Assembly (NCBI RefSeq): GCF_900640115.1
Contig: NZ_CAAAIW010000029.1
Location: 1-32,670 of the forward strand
Source of the DNA: Legionella yabuuchiae
Lineage (GTDB): Bacteria > Pseudomonadota > Gammaproteobacteria > Legionellales > Legionellaceae
DNA: 32,670 nt
Direction of reading: 5' to 3'
Shown in pieces: positions 1 to 6,930 of the stretch (position 1 is its first letter; every line of letters starts with the position of its first letter). A program made the translations under genes and the position numbers. The notes under the pieces are model-generated. The model saw nothing but the letters and a program-made list of their open reading frames with translations. It ran no database searches and was not told the DNA's origin.

Positions 1-210
1 CATAACTACTTTCTTCAAACAAATTGGGCGTAAAAAGAAATTATTGAGAGCTAGGCTCACTGATAAATTTCAAATTGTCAGTGAACCTAATTTCGGATTT
101 TGAAGTGTAATGGCTATATATGCATACGTATATCCGGCCATTCAATGAGTGAGAACTGTTTTAATTCACTCGGGCCTTGATGATATTCGCGCTCGGTCTC
201 CTTATCGTCC

Positions 211-453
211 CTACGGATATTCATCCAGGTTGCCTAAGTGCGTGAAATCAATCGTGACTTCCTTGAAAAACCGTCTAATGCGTTTGTAACGTGATTCTAT
301 GCTGGCAAGACTCGCAAAACCGCATGCTAATTCTGTTCAATTGATCGTTCTCACTTGGATGAGCGCAAGCAACATCCCAACAAAACAATGCATACGGCAC
401 TTGTTCCAGTTAAAATAGGCGTTTATCATTGCTGCAAGTTCACGGTTCTCCAT
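211..453 (-). pseudogene. Decayed IS4-like transposase, N-terminal fragment
   Basis: Read on the minus strand from the ATG at 453, the frame gives a stretch resembling the N-terminal region of IS4-type transposases: ELAAMINAYFNWNKCR, then MLLALIQVRTIN, an in-frame TGA, then TELACGFASLASIESRYKR and IRRFFKEVTIDFTHLGNL, before a TAG at 211-213. The arrangement (Trp/Asn/Lys-rich start, a hydrophobic helix ending in a T-(I/V)-N-L-T type junction, then a YKRIRRFF segment) is what I recall of that family. The internal stop and the abrupt end before the catalytic DDE domain mark it as a dead fragment. The family name rests on memory of the motif pattern, not on an alignment. No terminal inverted repeat was found. 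Confidence 0.5.
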
Positions 454-576
454 AACAATACATCTTTTTCTTCGCAAAAAAATAGGTATTTTGGTGAATT
501 AGGTGGGCTGCTGCAAGCGCTAAGTTTATCTTTTAACCCTCTAAAAACCGGGCACGGGCACCATTTCATTGGGCAC

Positions 577-617
577 GGGCACGTATTAGCTCAGTGGTTT
601 TTTGTCCGGTACGAAGC
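577..617 (+). repeat. 41-bp repeat, sodB-proximal copy
   Basis: This 41-bp segment, starting GGGCACGTATTAGCTCAGTG and ending GGTACGAAGC, matches the reverse complement of 32390-32430 at 40 of 41 positions. Similarity continues more loosely 5' of the core (a CCGGGCACGGGCA-like stretch at 548-560; the copy near gyrB has CCGGGCAAGGGCA). Here the GGGCACGGGCA unit is present twice. The repeat ends 41 nt before the predicted -10 box of sodB and reads in the same direction as the gene. Confidence 0.85.
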
Positions 618-635
618 CAACGTTATACGAATACA

Positions 636-663
636 TTGAAACTCGGTATTATCCTGCTACACT
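636..663 (+). promoter_or_regulatory. Predicted sigma-70 promoter of sodB
   Basis: A TTGAAA -35 box (636-641) and a TACACT -10 box (658-663) are separated by 16 bp. They lie about 30 bases before the sodB start codon, whose AGGAGG ribosome site (680-685) is strong. Confidence 0.5.
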
Positions 664-693
664 TACCCCCACCATTATCAGGAGGAGAAAAAT

Positions 694-1269
694 ATGAGCT
701 TTACTTTACCGCAATTACCCTATGCCAAAGACGCGCTTGCGCCCCATATTTCTGTAGAAACTCTGGAGTATCACTACGGTAAACATCATCAAGCTTACGT
801 CAACAATCTGAACAAGCTGATTGACGGAACCAACTATGCCAATATGGAACTTGAAGAAATCATCAAGCAGTCTTCAGGAGGGGTATTCAACAACGCGGCA
901 CAGGTTTGGAATCACACCTTTTATTGGCATTCTATGAGCCCTAATGGCGGGGGTGAACCAACAGGAAAATTACTTGATGCCATTAAGCAATCATTTGGTT
1001 CTTTTGATAAATTTAAAGAAGCGTTTACGCAAACGGCTGCTACTACCTTTGGTTCTGGGTGGGCCTGGTTGGTCAAAGATAAAGAAGGTAATTTAAAGGT
1101 CATGAGCACCAGCAACGCAGGCACGCCGATGACTGAAGGATTAAAAGCCATTCTAACCTGCGATGTATGGGAGCATGCTTATTACATTGATTATCGCAAC
1201 GCTCGTCCCGAGTACATTAATTCTTTTTGGAGTTTGGTAAACTGGGATTTTGCTGAAGAAAATCTCTGA
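694..1269 (+). CDS. sodB: Superoxide dismutase, iron type
   Basis: This enzyme converts superoxide to oxygen and hydrogen peroxide and is a cytoplasmic antioxidant. The 191-residue length is that of the Fe/Mn superoxide dismutase family. The four metal ligands are visible: His27 (in [10 protein letters not shown]), His74 (VWNHTFYW), Asp157 and His161 (DVWEHAYY). Gln70 in NNAAQVWNH is the active-site glutamine typical of the iron form. There is no signal peptide. The ATG at 694 follows AGGAGG with a 7-8 nt gap, so the start is secure. It lies upstream of argD on the same strand, separated by 68 bp that contain a hairpin, so some co-transcription is possible. A 41-bp repeat also found upstream of gyrB precedes its promoter. 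Confidence 0.97.
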   Translation: MSFTLPQLPYAKDALAPHISVETLEYHYGKHHQAYVNNLNKLIDGTNYANMELEEIIKQSSGGVFNNAAQVWNHTFYWHSMSPNGGGEPTGKLLDAIKQSFGSFDKFKEAFTQTAATTFGSGWAWLVKDKEGNLKVMSTSNAGTPMTEGLKAILTCDVWEHAYYIDYRNARPEYINSFWSLVNWDFAEENL

Positions 1270-1288
1270 TAGTGAATCTGTAGATGTT

Positions 1289-1312
1289 CCTTGTTGATTA
1301 GCTTCGACAAGG
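1289..1312 (+). other. Intercistronic stem-loop between sodB and argD
   Basis: CCTTGTTGA pairs with TCGACAAGG (9 bp including one G-U, loop of six). No uridine run follows, so it is a poor classical terminator. It could stabilise the sodB 3' end or partly attenuate readthrough into argD. Its 3' end merges into an AAGGAGG sequence (1309-1315) that is not followed by a start codon at the usual distance. Confidence 0.45.
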
Positions 1313-1337
1313 AGGTCTTGCCTTAACAGGAGTGAAC

Positions 1338-2507
1338 ATGGCTTTGATGACAACCTATAACCCACTGCCCATTTCCTTTACCCACGGAGAGGGGATCTAT
1401 TTGTACGATGAGAAAGGCAATGCTTATCTGGATGCCTTTACAGGCATTGCCGTCTGCGGACTAGGCCATGCTCACCCGGACGTCACCAACACCATTCGAG
1501 AACAAGCTGGAAAATTGCTGCATACTTCCAATATGGTTCGCATCAAAGAGCAAGAACGATTGGCTGAAACACTAACCGCTATGGCTGGCATGGAGCAGGT
1601 TTTTTTCAGCAACTCTGGCGCGGAAGCTAATGAGGCCGCCATAAAATTATCGCGGCTTTATGGTCATAAGAAAGGCATAGAAACCCCTTCTATTATTGTA
1701 ATGGATGGCGCTTTTCATGGCCGTACTATGGCTACTTTATCCGCTTCCGGGAGCCGCAAGGTCCAAGCGGGGTTTGAGCCTTTAGTACCGGGATTTATTC
1801 GCGCGCCTTATAATGATTTAGATGCTATTCATACCATTGCTGCCAATCGGGACGATGTCGTTGCCGTTATGATCGAACCCATTCAAGGAGAAGGGGGCAT
1901 TGTGGTTGCCGATGAAATGTATTTGCGCGAATTAGCTAAGCTATGTCAAAAACAGGAATGGTTGTTAATCTTTGATGAAATCCAAACTGGAAACGGTCGC
2001 ACAGGTAAATTATTTGCATGTATGGATGTTGGAATAACGCCTGATATTTTGACCACCGCCAAAGGTCTCGGCAATGGTATGCCGATTGGAGCTTGCATGA
2101 TGAGCAAACAGGCTTGTGATTTATTTAAACCGGGGATGCATGGCTCCACATTTGGCGGCAATCCTCTAGCCTGCGCCACCGCTTTGACCGTTTTAGAAGT
2201 CATTAAGCGCGATAATCTTTGTGAGAAAGTCGCCAAAAATTCAATCATGTTACATGACAAGCTCATAGACGAACTCGATAGCCACCCCAACGTTCGTACG
2301 ATTCGTGGCAAAGGATACATGCTAGGGATCGAGCTCGACCGACCTGCCATGGACATACGTCTTACCGGACTCGAACATGGCCTGTTACTAAACATTACCG
2401 CCGAACGCGTTATTCGACTGTTACCCGCTTTGATCATGAGTGAGGATGAGGTGAATGAATTAGTGTCAAGACTTGTGAAAACTGTTCACCAGTTTTTAGA
2501 AAAATAA
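1338..2507 (+). CDS. argD: Acetylornithine/succinyldiaminopimelate-type aminotransferase
   Basis: This is a class III PLP-dependent aminotransferase that moves an amino group between glutamate and N-acetylornithine (arginine synthesis), and in many bacteria also succinyl-diaminopimelate (lysine synthesis). The family signatures appear in order: FFSNSGAEANEAAIKLSR, AFHGRTMATLSASG, MIEPIQGEGGI, IFDEIQTGNGRTGK, and TTAKGLGNGMPIG with the PLP-binding lysine, then HGSTFGGNPLAC. The length of 389 residues is normal. I chose the ATG at 1338 because AGGAG (1328-1332) sits 5 nt upstream; a GTG at 1332 would overlap that site. Other class III enzymes such as AstC or GabT are possible, but size and motifs fit ArgD best. 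No other arginine gene is in the window. Confidence 0.88.
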   Translation: MALMTTYNPLPISFTHGEGIYLYDEKGNAYLDAFTGIAVCGLGHAHPDVTNTIREQAGKLLHTSNMVRIKEQERLAETLTAMAGMEQVFFSNSGAEANEAAIKLSRLYGHKKGIETPSIIVMDGAFHGRTMATLSASGSRKVQAGFEPLVPGFIRAPYNDLDAIHTIAANRDDVVAVMIEPIQGEGGIVVADEMYLRELAKLCQKQEWLLIFDEIQTGNGRTGKLFACMDVGITPDILTTAKGLGNGMPIGACMMSKQACDLFKPGMHGSTFGGNPLACATALTVLEVIKRDNLCEKVAKNSIMLHDKLIDELDSHPNVRTIRGKGYMLGIELDRPAMDIRLTGLEHGLLLNITAERVIRLLPALIMSEDEVNELVSRLVKTVHQFLEK

Positions 2508-2517
2508 GAACGTGAGC

Positions 2518-2538
2518 TGGCCCGAACCAGTCGGGCCA
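2518..2538. terminator. Hairpin between convergent argD and rlmB
   Basis: TGGCCCGA pairs with TCGGGCCA around a five-base loop, an uninterrupted 8-bp GC-rich stem in the 57-bp gap between the convergent argD and rlmB stops. The flanking T-runs are weak on both sides, so it may act as a bidirectional terminator or only as an RNA 3'-end stabiliser. Confidence 0.5.
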
Positions 2539-2564
2539 AGTGTTATTGTCAATTCAATCGAACC

Positions 2565-3302
2565 TCAACGTCTTTGTCGTACGGCTTCATACAAGCAGAT
2601 TCCAGCGGCAACAGATACATTCAAGCTCGTCACCGCGCCATGCATGGGCAATGAAAATAACGAATCGCAATGTTCTCTGGTTAAACGGCGAAGACCACTT
2701 CCCTCAGCCCCCATAACCAAGGCAATGGGTCCTTTTAAATCAAGTGAATAAATGGAGTGTTGGGTTTCGCCCGCTGCCCCATAAATCCATACGCCACGCT
2801 CTTTAAGGGCCTCCATTGCTCGGACAAGATTGGTCACTCGAACCACCGGAATGGTTTCGGCAGCGCCCGAAGCAACTTTACTCACAACCGGGGTAATACC
2901 CGCGCTTTTATCTTTTGGAATTACAACAAAATCAACGCCCGCTGCATCCGCGCTGCGTAAGCAGGCCCCTAAGTTATGCGGATCGGTGACCCCATCTAGA
3001 ATTAACAGCAATGGAGGACGTTCATCTTGTTGTAATAGTTCGGGAATATCACGTTCGGAATACTCAGGCAATGATTCGGCTAACGCCACGATTCCTTGAT
3101 GGTTTTTATCGGAAAATTTTTGATTCATGGTCTGTGAGGAACAGGTTTGAATAGGAACATGACGTGACTGTGCCATCGCTAAGACGTTGTTGATTGTTTT
3201 ATCCTGACGCTCCTGACTAATATATAGCTGCTTGATAAAACGTTTAGGATTGTCCAATAATGCCATCACGGCATGGACCCCATAAATGTACTGCTCACTC
3301 AT
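2565..3302 (-). CDS. rlmB: 23S rRNA (guanosine-2'-O) methyltransferase RlmB
   Basis: This SPOUT-class enzyme methylates the 2'-O of G2251 in the peptidyl-transferase P-loop of 23S rRNA. The N-terminal substrate-binding domain opens with YIYGVHAVMALL. The SPOUT knot follows with its three motifs: DPHNLGACLRSADAAG, IALVMGAEGSGLRRL and LNVSVAAGICLYEA. The length of 245 residues matches E. coli RlmB (243). Its start codon lies inside the end of rnr (8-nt overlap), so the two are translationally coupled; the rnr-rlmB pair is conserved across gammaproteobacteria. A GC-rich hairpin lies downstream. Confidence 0.96.
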   Translation of the reverse strand: MSEQYIYGVHAVMALLDNPKRFIKQLYISQERQDKTINNVLAMAQSRHVPIQTCSSQTMNQKFSDKNHQGIVALAESLPEYSERDIPELLQQDERPPLLLILDGVTDPHNLGACLRSADAAGVDFVVIPKDKSAGITPVVSKVASGAAETIPVVRVTNLVRAMEALKERGVWIYGAAGETQHSIYSLDLKGPIALVMGAEGSGLRRLTREHCDSLFSLPMHGAVTSLNVSVAAGICLYEAVRQRR

Positions 3303-5499
3303 CTGAATCTAAGTCCTCATCAGTGACAGGCTCAAAATCAATTTTTCGCTCATCTAAATCAACCCGAGCGACCATGACCGTCATATTGTCCCCTAAATGA
3401 TAGACTTGGCCTGTTCGTTCGCCAACTAATCGATGCTTAATGGGATCAAACGCATAGTAATCATTCTTTAAAGACGTAACGTGGACTAAACCTTCAATGT
3501 AATATTCTTCTAATTCAACAAAAATGCCAAATCCAGTGACCGCAGAAATCCTGCCACGAAAGACCTGGCCTAATTTATCCTGCATAAATTCACATTTTAG
3601 CCAAGCCACCACTTCGCGAGTGGCCTCATCGGCGCGGCGCTCTGTAGCCGAACAATGCTTGCCCAGTCGATTCATATCTTCTTCATCGTATTCAAAAGAG
3701 TCCACTGGATTATTGTCCAGCAAATGTCCGATGGCACGATGGATTAATAAATCCGGATAACGTCGGATGGGGGAGGTGAAATGGGTATAAGCAGAATAAG
3801 CCAGTCCAAAATGGCCGTCATTGGATTCAATGTATTGCGCTTGTTTTAACGATCGCAACATCACCGTTTCAACCAAGTGTTGCTCTGGCTTACCCTGTAA
3901 TTTTTCCATAGTCGCTTGAAAGTCTTTCGGACTAGGCTTTTTCCCTCCACCCAGTTGATACCCCATTTCATTTAGAAATTGCCGTAATTGCAGTATTTTA
4001 TCTTCTTCCGGAGCCGGATGAACCCGATAGAGCGTTGGAATACTCGATTTTTGTAAAAATCGAGCGGTCGCAACATTCGCCGCTAACATAAATTCTTCGA
4101 TCAGCCGATGCGCATCATTCCGAATCACTGGTACAATTCGTTGAATTTTGCGATTTTCATCGAATTCAATTTTTGTTTCGGTTGTATCAAAATCGATAGC
4201 ACCCCGTTGTTTACGAGTATGTAGTAGTGCTTGGAATAAAGAATGTGCCGTTTGTAGCATTGGCCATATTGCTTGATATTGTTTTTCTGCCTCGCCTTGT
4301 TCAAGCCAATGGGCTACTTGTGTATAAGTTAGGCGGGCATGCGAATGGATAACGGCGCGATAAAACCGAGAGCGCGTTATCTTGCCTTGCGCAGAAATAC
4401 CAAGTTCCGCCACCATGCACAAGCGATCTACATTGGGATTTAAGGAGCAAATCCCATTGGACAGCGCTTCCGGCAGCATAGGGACTACTTTGCCAGGAAA
4501 ATAAACGGAGTTTCCACGCCGAGCCGCTTCTCTATCCAGTGGAGAATCTATTTTTACATAATGGCTGACATCAGCAATGGCTACACATAATTGAAATCCG
4601 CCTTTGGGCGTTGTTTTACAATAAATGGCATCATCAAAATCTCTCGCATCTTCACCATCTATGGTCACAAAAGGGAGATGGCGTAAATCGGTTCGATCCC
4701 CAACCTGCTCTTCGTTGACGTGCATCGGGGTATTGGTGACTGCCGCCGCAACATCCTCCGGCCATTCAGATGGAATGCCATGTGCAAGAATGGCAATTTC
4801 TGTTTCCATTCCTGGGGCCATATGCTCACCTAAGATATGCACTACTTTTCCGACGGCTTGCGTACGCTTACTGGGATAAGCCAATAGCTCAACCAGTACA
4901 ATTTGGCCATCTTTAGCGCCATTACCAAATTCAGAAGGAATTGAAATATCTTGCGTCAGTCGTTTACTGTCAGGAACCACAAAGCCAATGCCATGCTCAG
5001 AAAAATATCGGCCCACAACATTGGTATTGGCGTGCTCTATCACTTCATGGATTTTGGCCTCGGCTCGTCCGCGACGATCTACCCCTATTGGATAAGCTAA
5101 CACCACATCTCTATGCATGACCGCCCGCATTTCTTTTGCGGATAGTACCATATCTTCATCTCCTTCATCCGGAATGAAGAAACCAAACCCATCTGGATGA
5201 CCTTGCACCGTTCCGCGTTGCAGGTTAATTTTATCCATTAAACAATAACGACCGCGCCGGTCAAGCATAATTTGACCATCTCTGACCATGGCTCGCAAAC
5301 GAAAGCCTAAAGCCTCCTGCTTAGCTTCGTCTATAAGTTCTAATTTACTGATCAATTGATTACGAGAGATTGGACGTCCATAAGCTTCGAGAATCTGCAA
5401 AATGAGTTCACGACTGGGAATAGGATCCGAGTATTTTTCACGTTCTCTTTGATAGTGTGGATCCTGCTTATAAGGCGGTTTTTTTGTTTTTTTACTCAC
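3295..5499 (-). CDS. rnr: Ribonuclease R
   Basis: This 3'-to-5' exoribonuclease degrades structured RNA and takes part in rRNA quality control and trans-translation. Domain order is visible: an N-terminal winged-helix segment (about residues 25-90), cold-shock domains (about 95-230), the RNB catalytic domain starting at TIDGEDARDFDDAIYC (acidic residues 281, 287, 289 and 290), and an S1 domain near residues 645-725 (GQVFRGRISAVTGFGIFVEL). At 734 residues it lacks the long lysine-rich C-terminal tail of E. coli RNase R (813 residues) and ends in a short acidic tail. The start is GTG at 5499, with only a weak GGTGA ahead of it. It is first of the rnr-rlmB pair. Confidence 0.95.
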   Translation of the reverse strand: MSKKTKKPPYKQDPHYQREREKYSDPIPSRELILQILEAYGRPISRNQLISKLELIDEAKQEALGFRLRAMVRDGQIMLDRRGRYCLMDKINLQRGTVQGHPDGFGFFIPDEGDEDMVLSAKEMRAVMHRDVVLAYPIGVDRRGRAEAKIHEVIEHANTNVVGRYFSEHGIGFVVPDSKRLTQDISIPSEFGNGAKDGQIVLVELLAYPSKRTQAVGKVVHILGEHMAPGMETEIAILAHGIPSEWPEDVAAAVTNTPMHVNEEQVGDRTDLRHLPFVTIDGEDARDFDDAIYCKTTPKGGFQLCVAIADVSHYVKIDSPLDREAARRGNSVYFPGKVVPMLPEALSNGICSLNPNVDRLCMVAELGISAQGKITRSRFYRAVIHSHARLTYTQVAHWLEQGEAEKQYQAIWPMLQTAHSLFQALLHTRKQRGAIDFDTTETKIEFDENRKIQRIVPVIRNDAHRLIEEFMLAANVATARFLQKSSIPTLYRVHPAPEEDKILQLRQFLNEMGYQLGGGKKPSPKDFQATMEKLQGKPEQHLVETVMLRSLKQAQYIESNDGHFGLAYSAYTHFTSPIRRYPDLLIHRAIGHLLDNNPVDSFEYDEEDMNRLGKHCSATERRADEATREVVAWLKCEFMQDKLGQVFRGRISAVTGFGIFVELEEYYIEGLVHVTSLKNDYYAFDPIKHRLVGERTGQVYHLGDNMTVMVARVDLDERKIDFEPVTDEDLDSDE

Positions 5500-5548
5500 G
5501 TTTTATTCACCAGTTTATTGATCTAGGTTAGATTTTCTATTCATATTA

Positions 5549-6031
5549 CTACTCTTCTGGAGATTGAGAAACCGGAATGACAAATCCACGACGCCCGATA
5601 TAACCTTTTAACGCGTTTAAAGAGAGATCTTCTCCAGCCCAATACGTTCCATCATCGTTTTTCTGAGGCCAAGTAAGTTCATCAAAGGTACAAACTGCCA
5701 GCGCATTTGAACAAGGAATTTGCTGCTCATGTCCTGGCTTTGATTCAATGCAACTCAACTCAAATTCCTTTTCCGTCAAAGCAAGGGCTGACCAATTCCC
5801 GACCTGCAAGCGACTACTCCAGCCGGCGCTTGCACTTGGGTCAGACACAGGATGGGTTACCCATAAGTCAGAGGAAGAGATATTATGGATCATCACTAAG
5901 GTTGGTTTTGAGGTACTGAGTTTAACAGTCCCTTGGGTCACAGCCACAGGTTTACACCCTAATGGCAAAATATCTTGTGCATTGGCTAGAAATGACATTA
6001 CGCCCATTAATAAGGTAATCAAAAATCTCAT
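5549..6031 (-). CDS. Small secreted/periplasmic protein of unknown function
   Basis: I do not recognise the family. The chosen start (ATG at 6031) has GGAG five bases upstream and begins a clear signal peptide: Met-Arg, a hydrophobic core (FLITLLMGVMSFLA), and an Ala-x-Ala-like cleavage region ending NAQ. A longer frame to 6118 would bury this signal behind a polar extension and is unlikely. The mature part of roughly 140 residues has four cysteines (in GCKPV, LSCIE, IPCSN and AVCTF), which fits one or two disulfides in the periplasm. It looks beta-rich with a SSSDLWVTHPVSDP segment. It lies 49 bp before rnr on the same strand and could be co-transcribed with it. Confidence 0.75.
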   Translation of the reverse strand: MRFLITLLMGVMSFLANAQDILPLGCKPVAVTQGTVKLSTSKPTLVMIHNISSSDLWVTHPVSDPSASAGWSSRLQVGNWSALALTEKEFELSCIESKPGHEQQIPCSNALAVCTFDELTWPQKNDDGTYWAGEDLSLNALKGYIGRRGFVIPVSQSPEE

Positions 6032-6132
6032 GATCACTCCATTTATCCAATTCATTAGTAAATTACAGCTTAACACGAACCTCAGCTCGGCAATATCATT
6101 TAATTTGGTCAAGTCCAAAAATAGCTTACGAA

Positions 6133-6149
6133 CTAGGCAACGTATATGG
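6133..6149 (+). repeat. 17-bp exact direct repeat, copy 1
   Basis: CTAGGCAACGTATATGG occurs here and at 32541-32557, both in intergenic DNA on the plus strand. Both copies can be read in a frame giving LGNVYG, so they could be fragments of the same decayed coding sequence. The origin is not established. Confidence 0.6.
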
Positions 6150-6255
6150 GATCTTGGCCAATAAAAATTAGGCTGATTTGATTGAGCAAATCCATCGCGC
6201 CTATTGATTATGGAGTCTGATGGTACCTATCTATAGGCTATAGGGCGTGTTTATT

Positions 6256-6283
6256 TTGGAAATATGAATTATTAAGGTATAGT
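6256..6283 (+). promoter_or_regulatory. Predicted promoter of the DUF4254 gene
   Basis: TTGGAA (6256-6261) and TATAGT (6278-6283) are separated by 16 bp, about 45 bases before the ATG. An AGGAG ribosome site lies just before the start codon. Confidence 0.45.
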
Positions 6284-6327
6284 TTAGGATCAATTGACAA
6301 TCGCTAGCTTTTTGAAGTAGGAGTGTT

Positions 6328-6930
6328 ATGTCCTTTAAGTCCTTCGTACACCAAATTGTTGCCTTGCAACACGAGCACATTCTTTCCTGGAAAAAAAATA
6401 ATGAAATAAGACTAGAGCAAGCAGACAGCCCTTTTTTAACCTTGGCTGCTGAAAACCATGCCTTTAATTATCAACTGTGGCACGCGGAAGACCGTGCCAG
6501 AAGAGACGATAAAGGATTTGAGTATGTATACCAAGCGAAGCGTGAAATCGATCATTGCAACCAGCAACGAAACAACCGCATGGAATCCATGGATCGCTGG
6601 TTATTTCAGCAACTAAAACCGGCGTCTCATCTCGATTGTCCTGTAAATTCAGAAACCCCTGGGATGATGATTGATCGATTATCGATTCTGGCGTTAAAAG
6701 CATATCATATGACGCTTCAAACCGAACGCACAGACGTTGATGAAAGCCATCGTCAAACCTGTTTAAATAAATTATTGATTATCGAAGCCCAACAAGCTCA
6801 GTTGCAGGAGTGTTTAGTCCAACTGCTTGGCGAAGTACAAGATAAAACCAGAACCTTCAGAGTGTATCATCAATTTAAAATGTATAATGATCCTAAGTTA
6901 AACCCAGAGTTGTACGGGGCCCGGGAGTAA
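6328..6930 (+). CDS. DUF4254 family protein
   Basis: The 200-residue soluble helical protein carries the pattern I associate with DUF4254: NYQLWHAEDRAR (residues 47-58), then YQAKREIDHCNQQRNN and SMDRWLFQQL (about 68-96). The biochemical role of the family is unknown; members often sit near cell-envelope or sugar genes, but none is next to it here. The ATG at 6328 follows AGGAG. The last 38 bases overlap the end of the convergent 764-residue membrane protein gene, so the two transcripts are antisense at their 3' ends. There is no signal peptide or membrane segment. Confidence 0.8.
   Translation: MSFKSFVHQIVALQHEHILSWKKNNEIRLEQADSPFLTLAAENHAFNYQLWHAEDRARRDDKGFEYVYQAKREIDHCNQQRNNRMESMDRWLFQQLKPASHLDCPVNSETPGMMIDRLSILALKAYHMTLQTERTDVDESHRQTCLNKLLIIEAQQAQLQECLVQLLGEVQDKTRTFRVYHQFKMYNDPKLNPELYGARE

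Larger units (their letters stand above)
1..693. other. Non-coding leader region upstream of sodB
   Basis: No intact gene is visible here. The stretch holds a decayed transposase fragment on the minus strand (about 211-453), a hairpin-forming segment near 55-96 (arms around TCACTGA and TCAGTGA), the sodB-proximal repeat copy (577-617) and the predicted sodB promoter (636-663). The first ~110 bases have a short open plus-strand frame ending near 112 that could be the tail of a gene outside the window, but it is too short to assign. A 94-codon open frame at 355-639 runs antisense to the transposase remnant and into the repeat; it looks accidental. Confidence 0.6.
6032..6327. other. Divergent intergenic region
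   Basis: This AT-rich spacer lies between a minus-strand periplasmic protein gene and the plus-strand DUF4254 gene. It contains a 17-bp sequence (6133-6149) repeated exactly at 32541-32557, a short palindromic patch built on CTATAG near 6233-6242, and a likely promoter for the DUF4254 gene at 6256-6283. No RNA gene was recognised. Confidence 0.5.

Noticed and set aside
355-639. 94-codon plus-strand open frame upstream of sodB
   Set aside because: It runs antisense to the transposase remnant and ends in the repeat; no recognisable domain and no convincing ribosome site.
1946-2437. 163-codon minus-strand open frame opposite argD
   Set aside because: A shadow of the argD frame with no recognisable domain.
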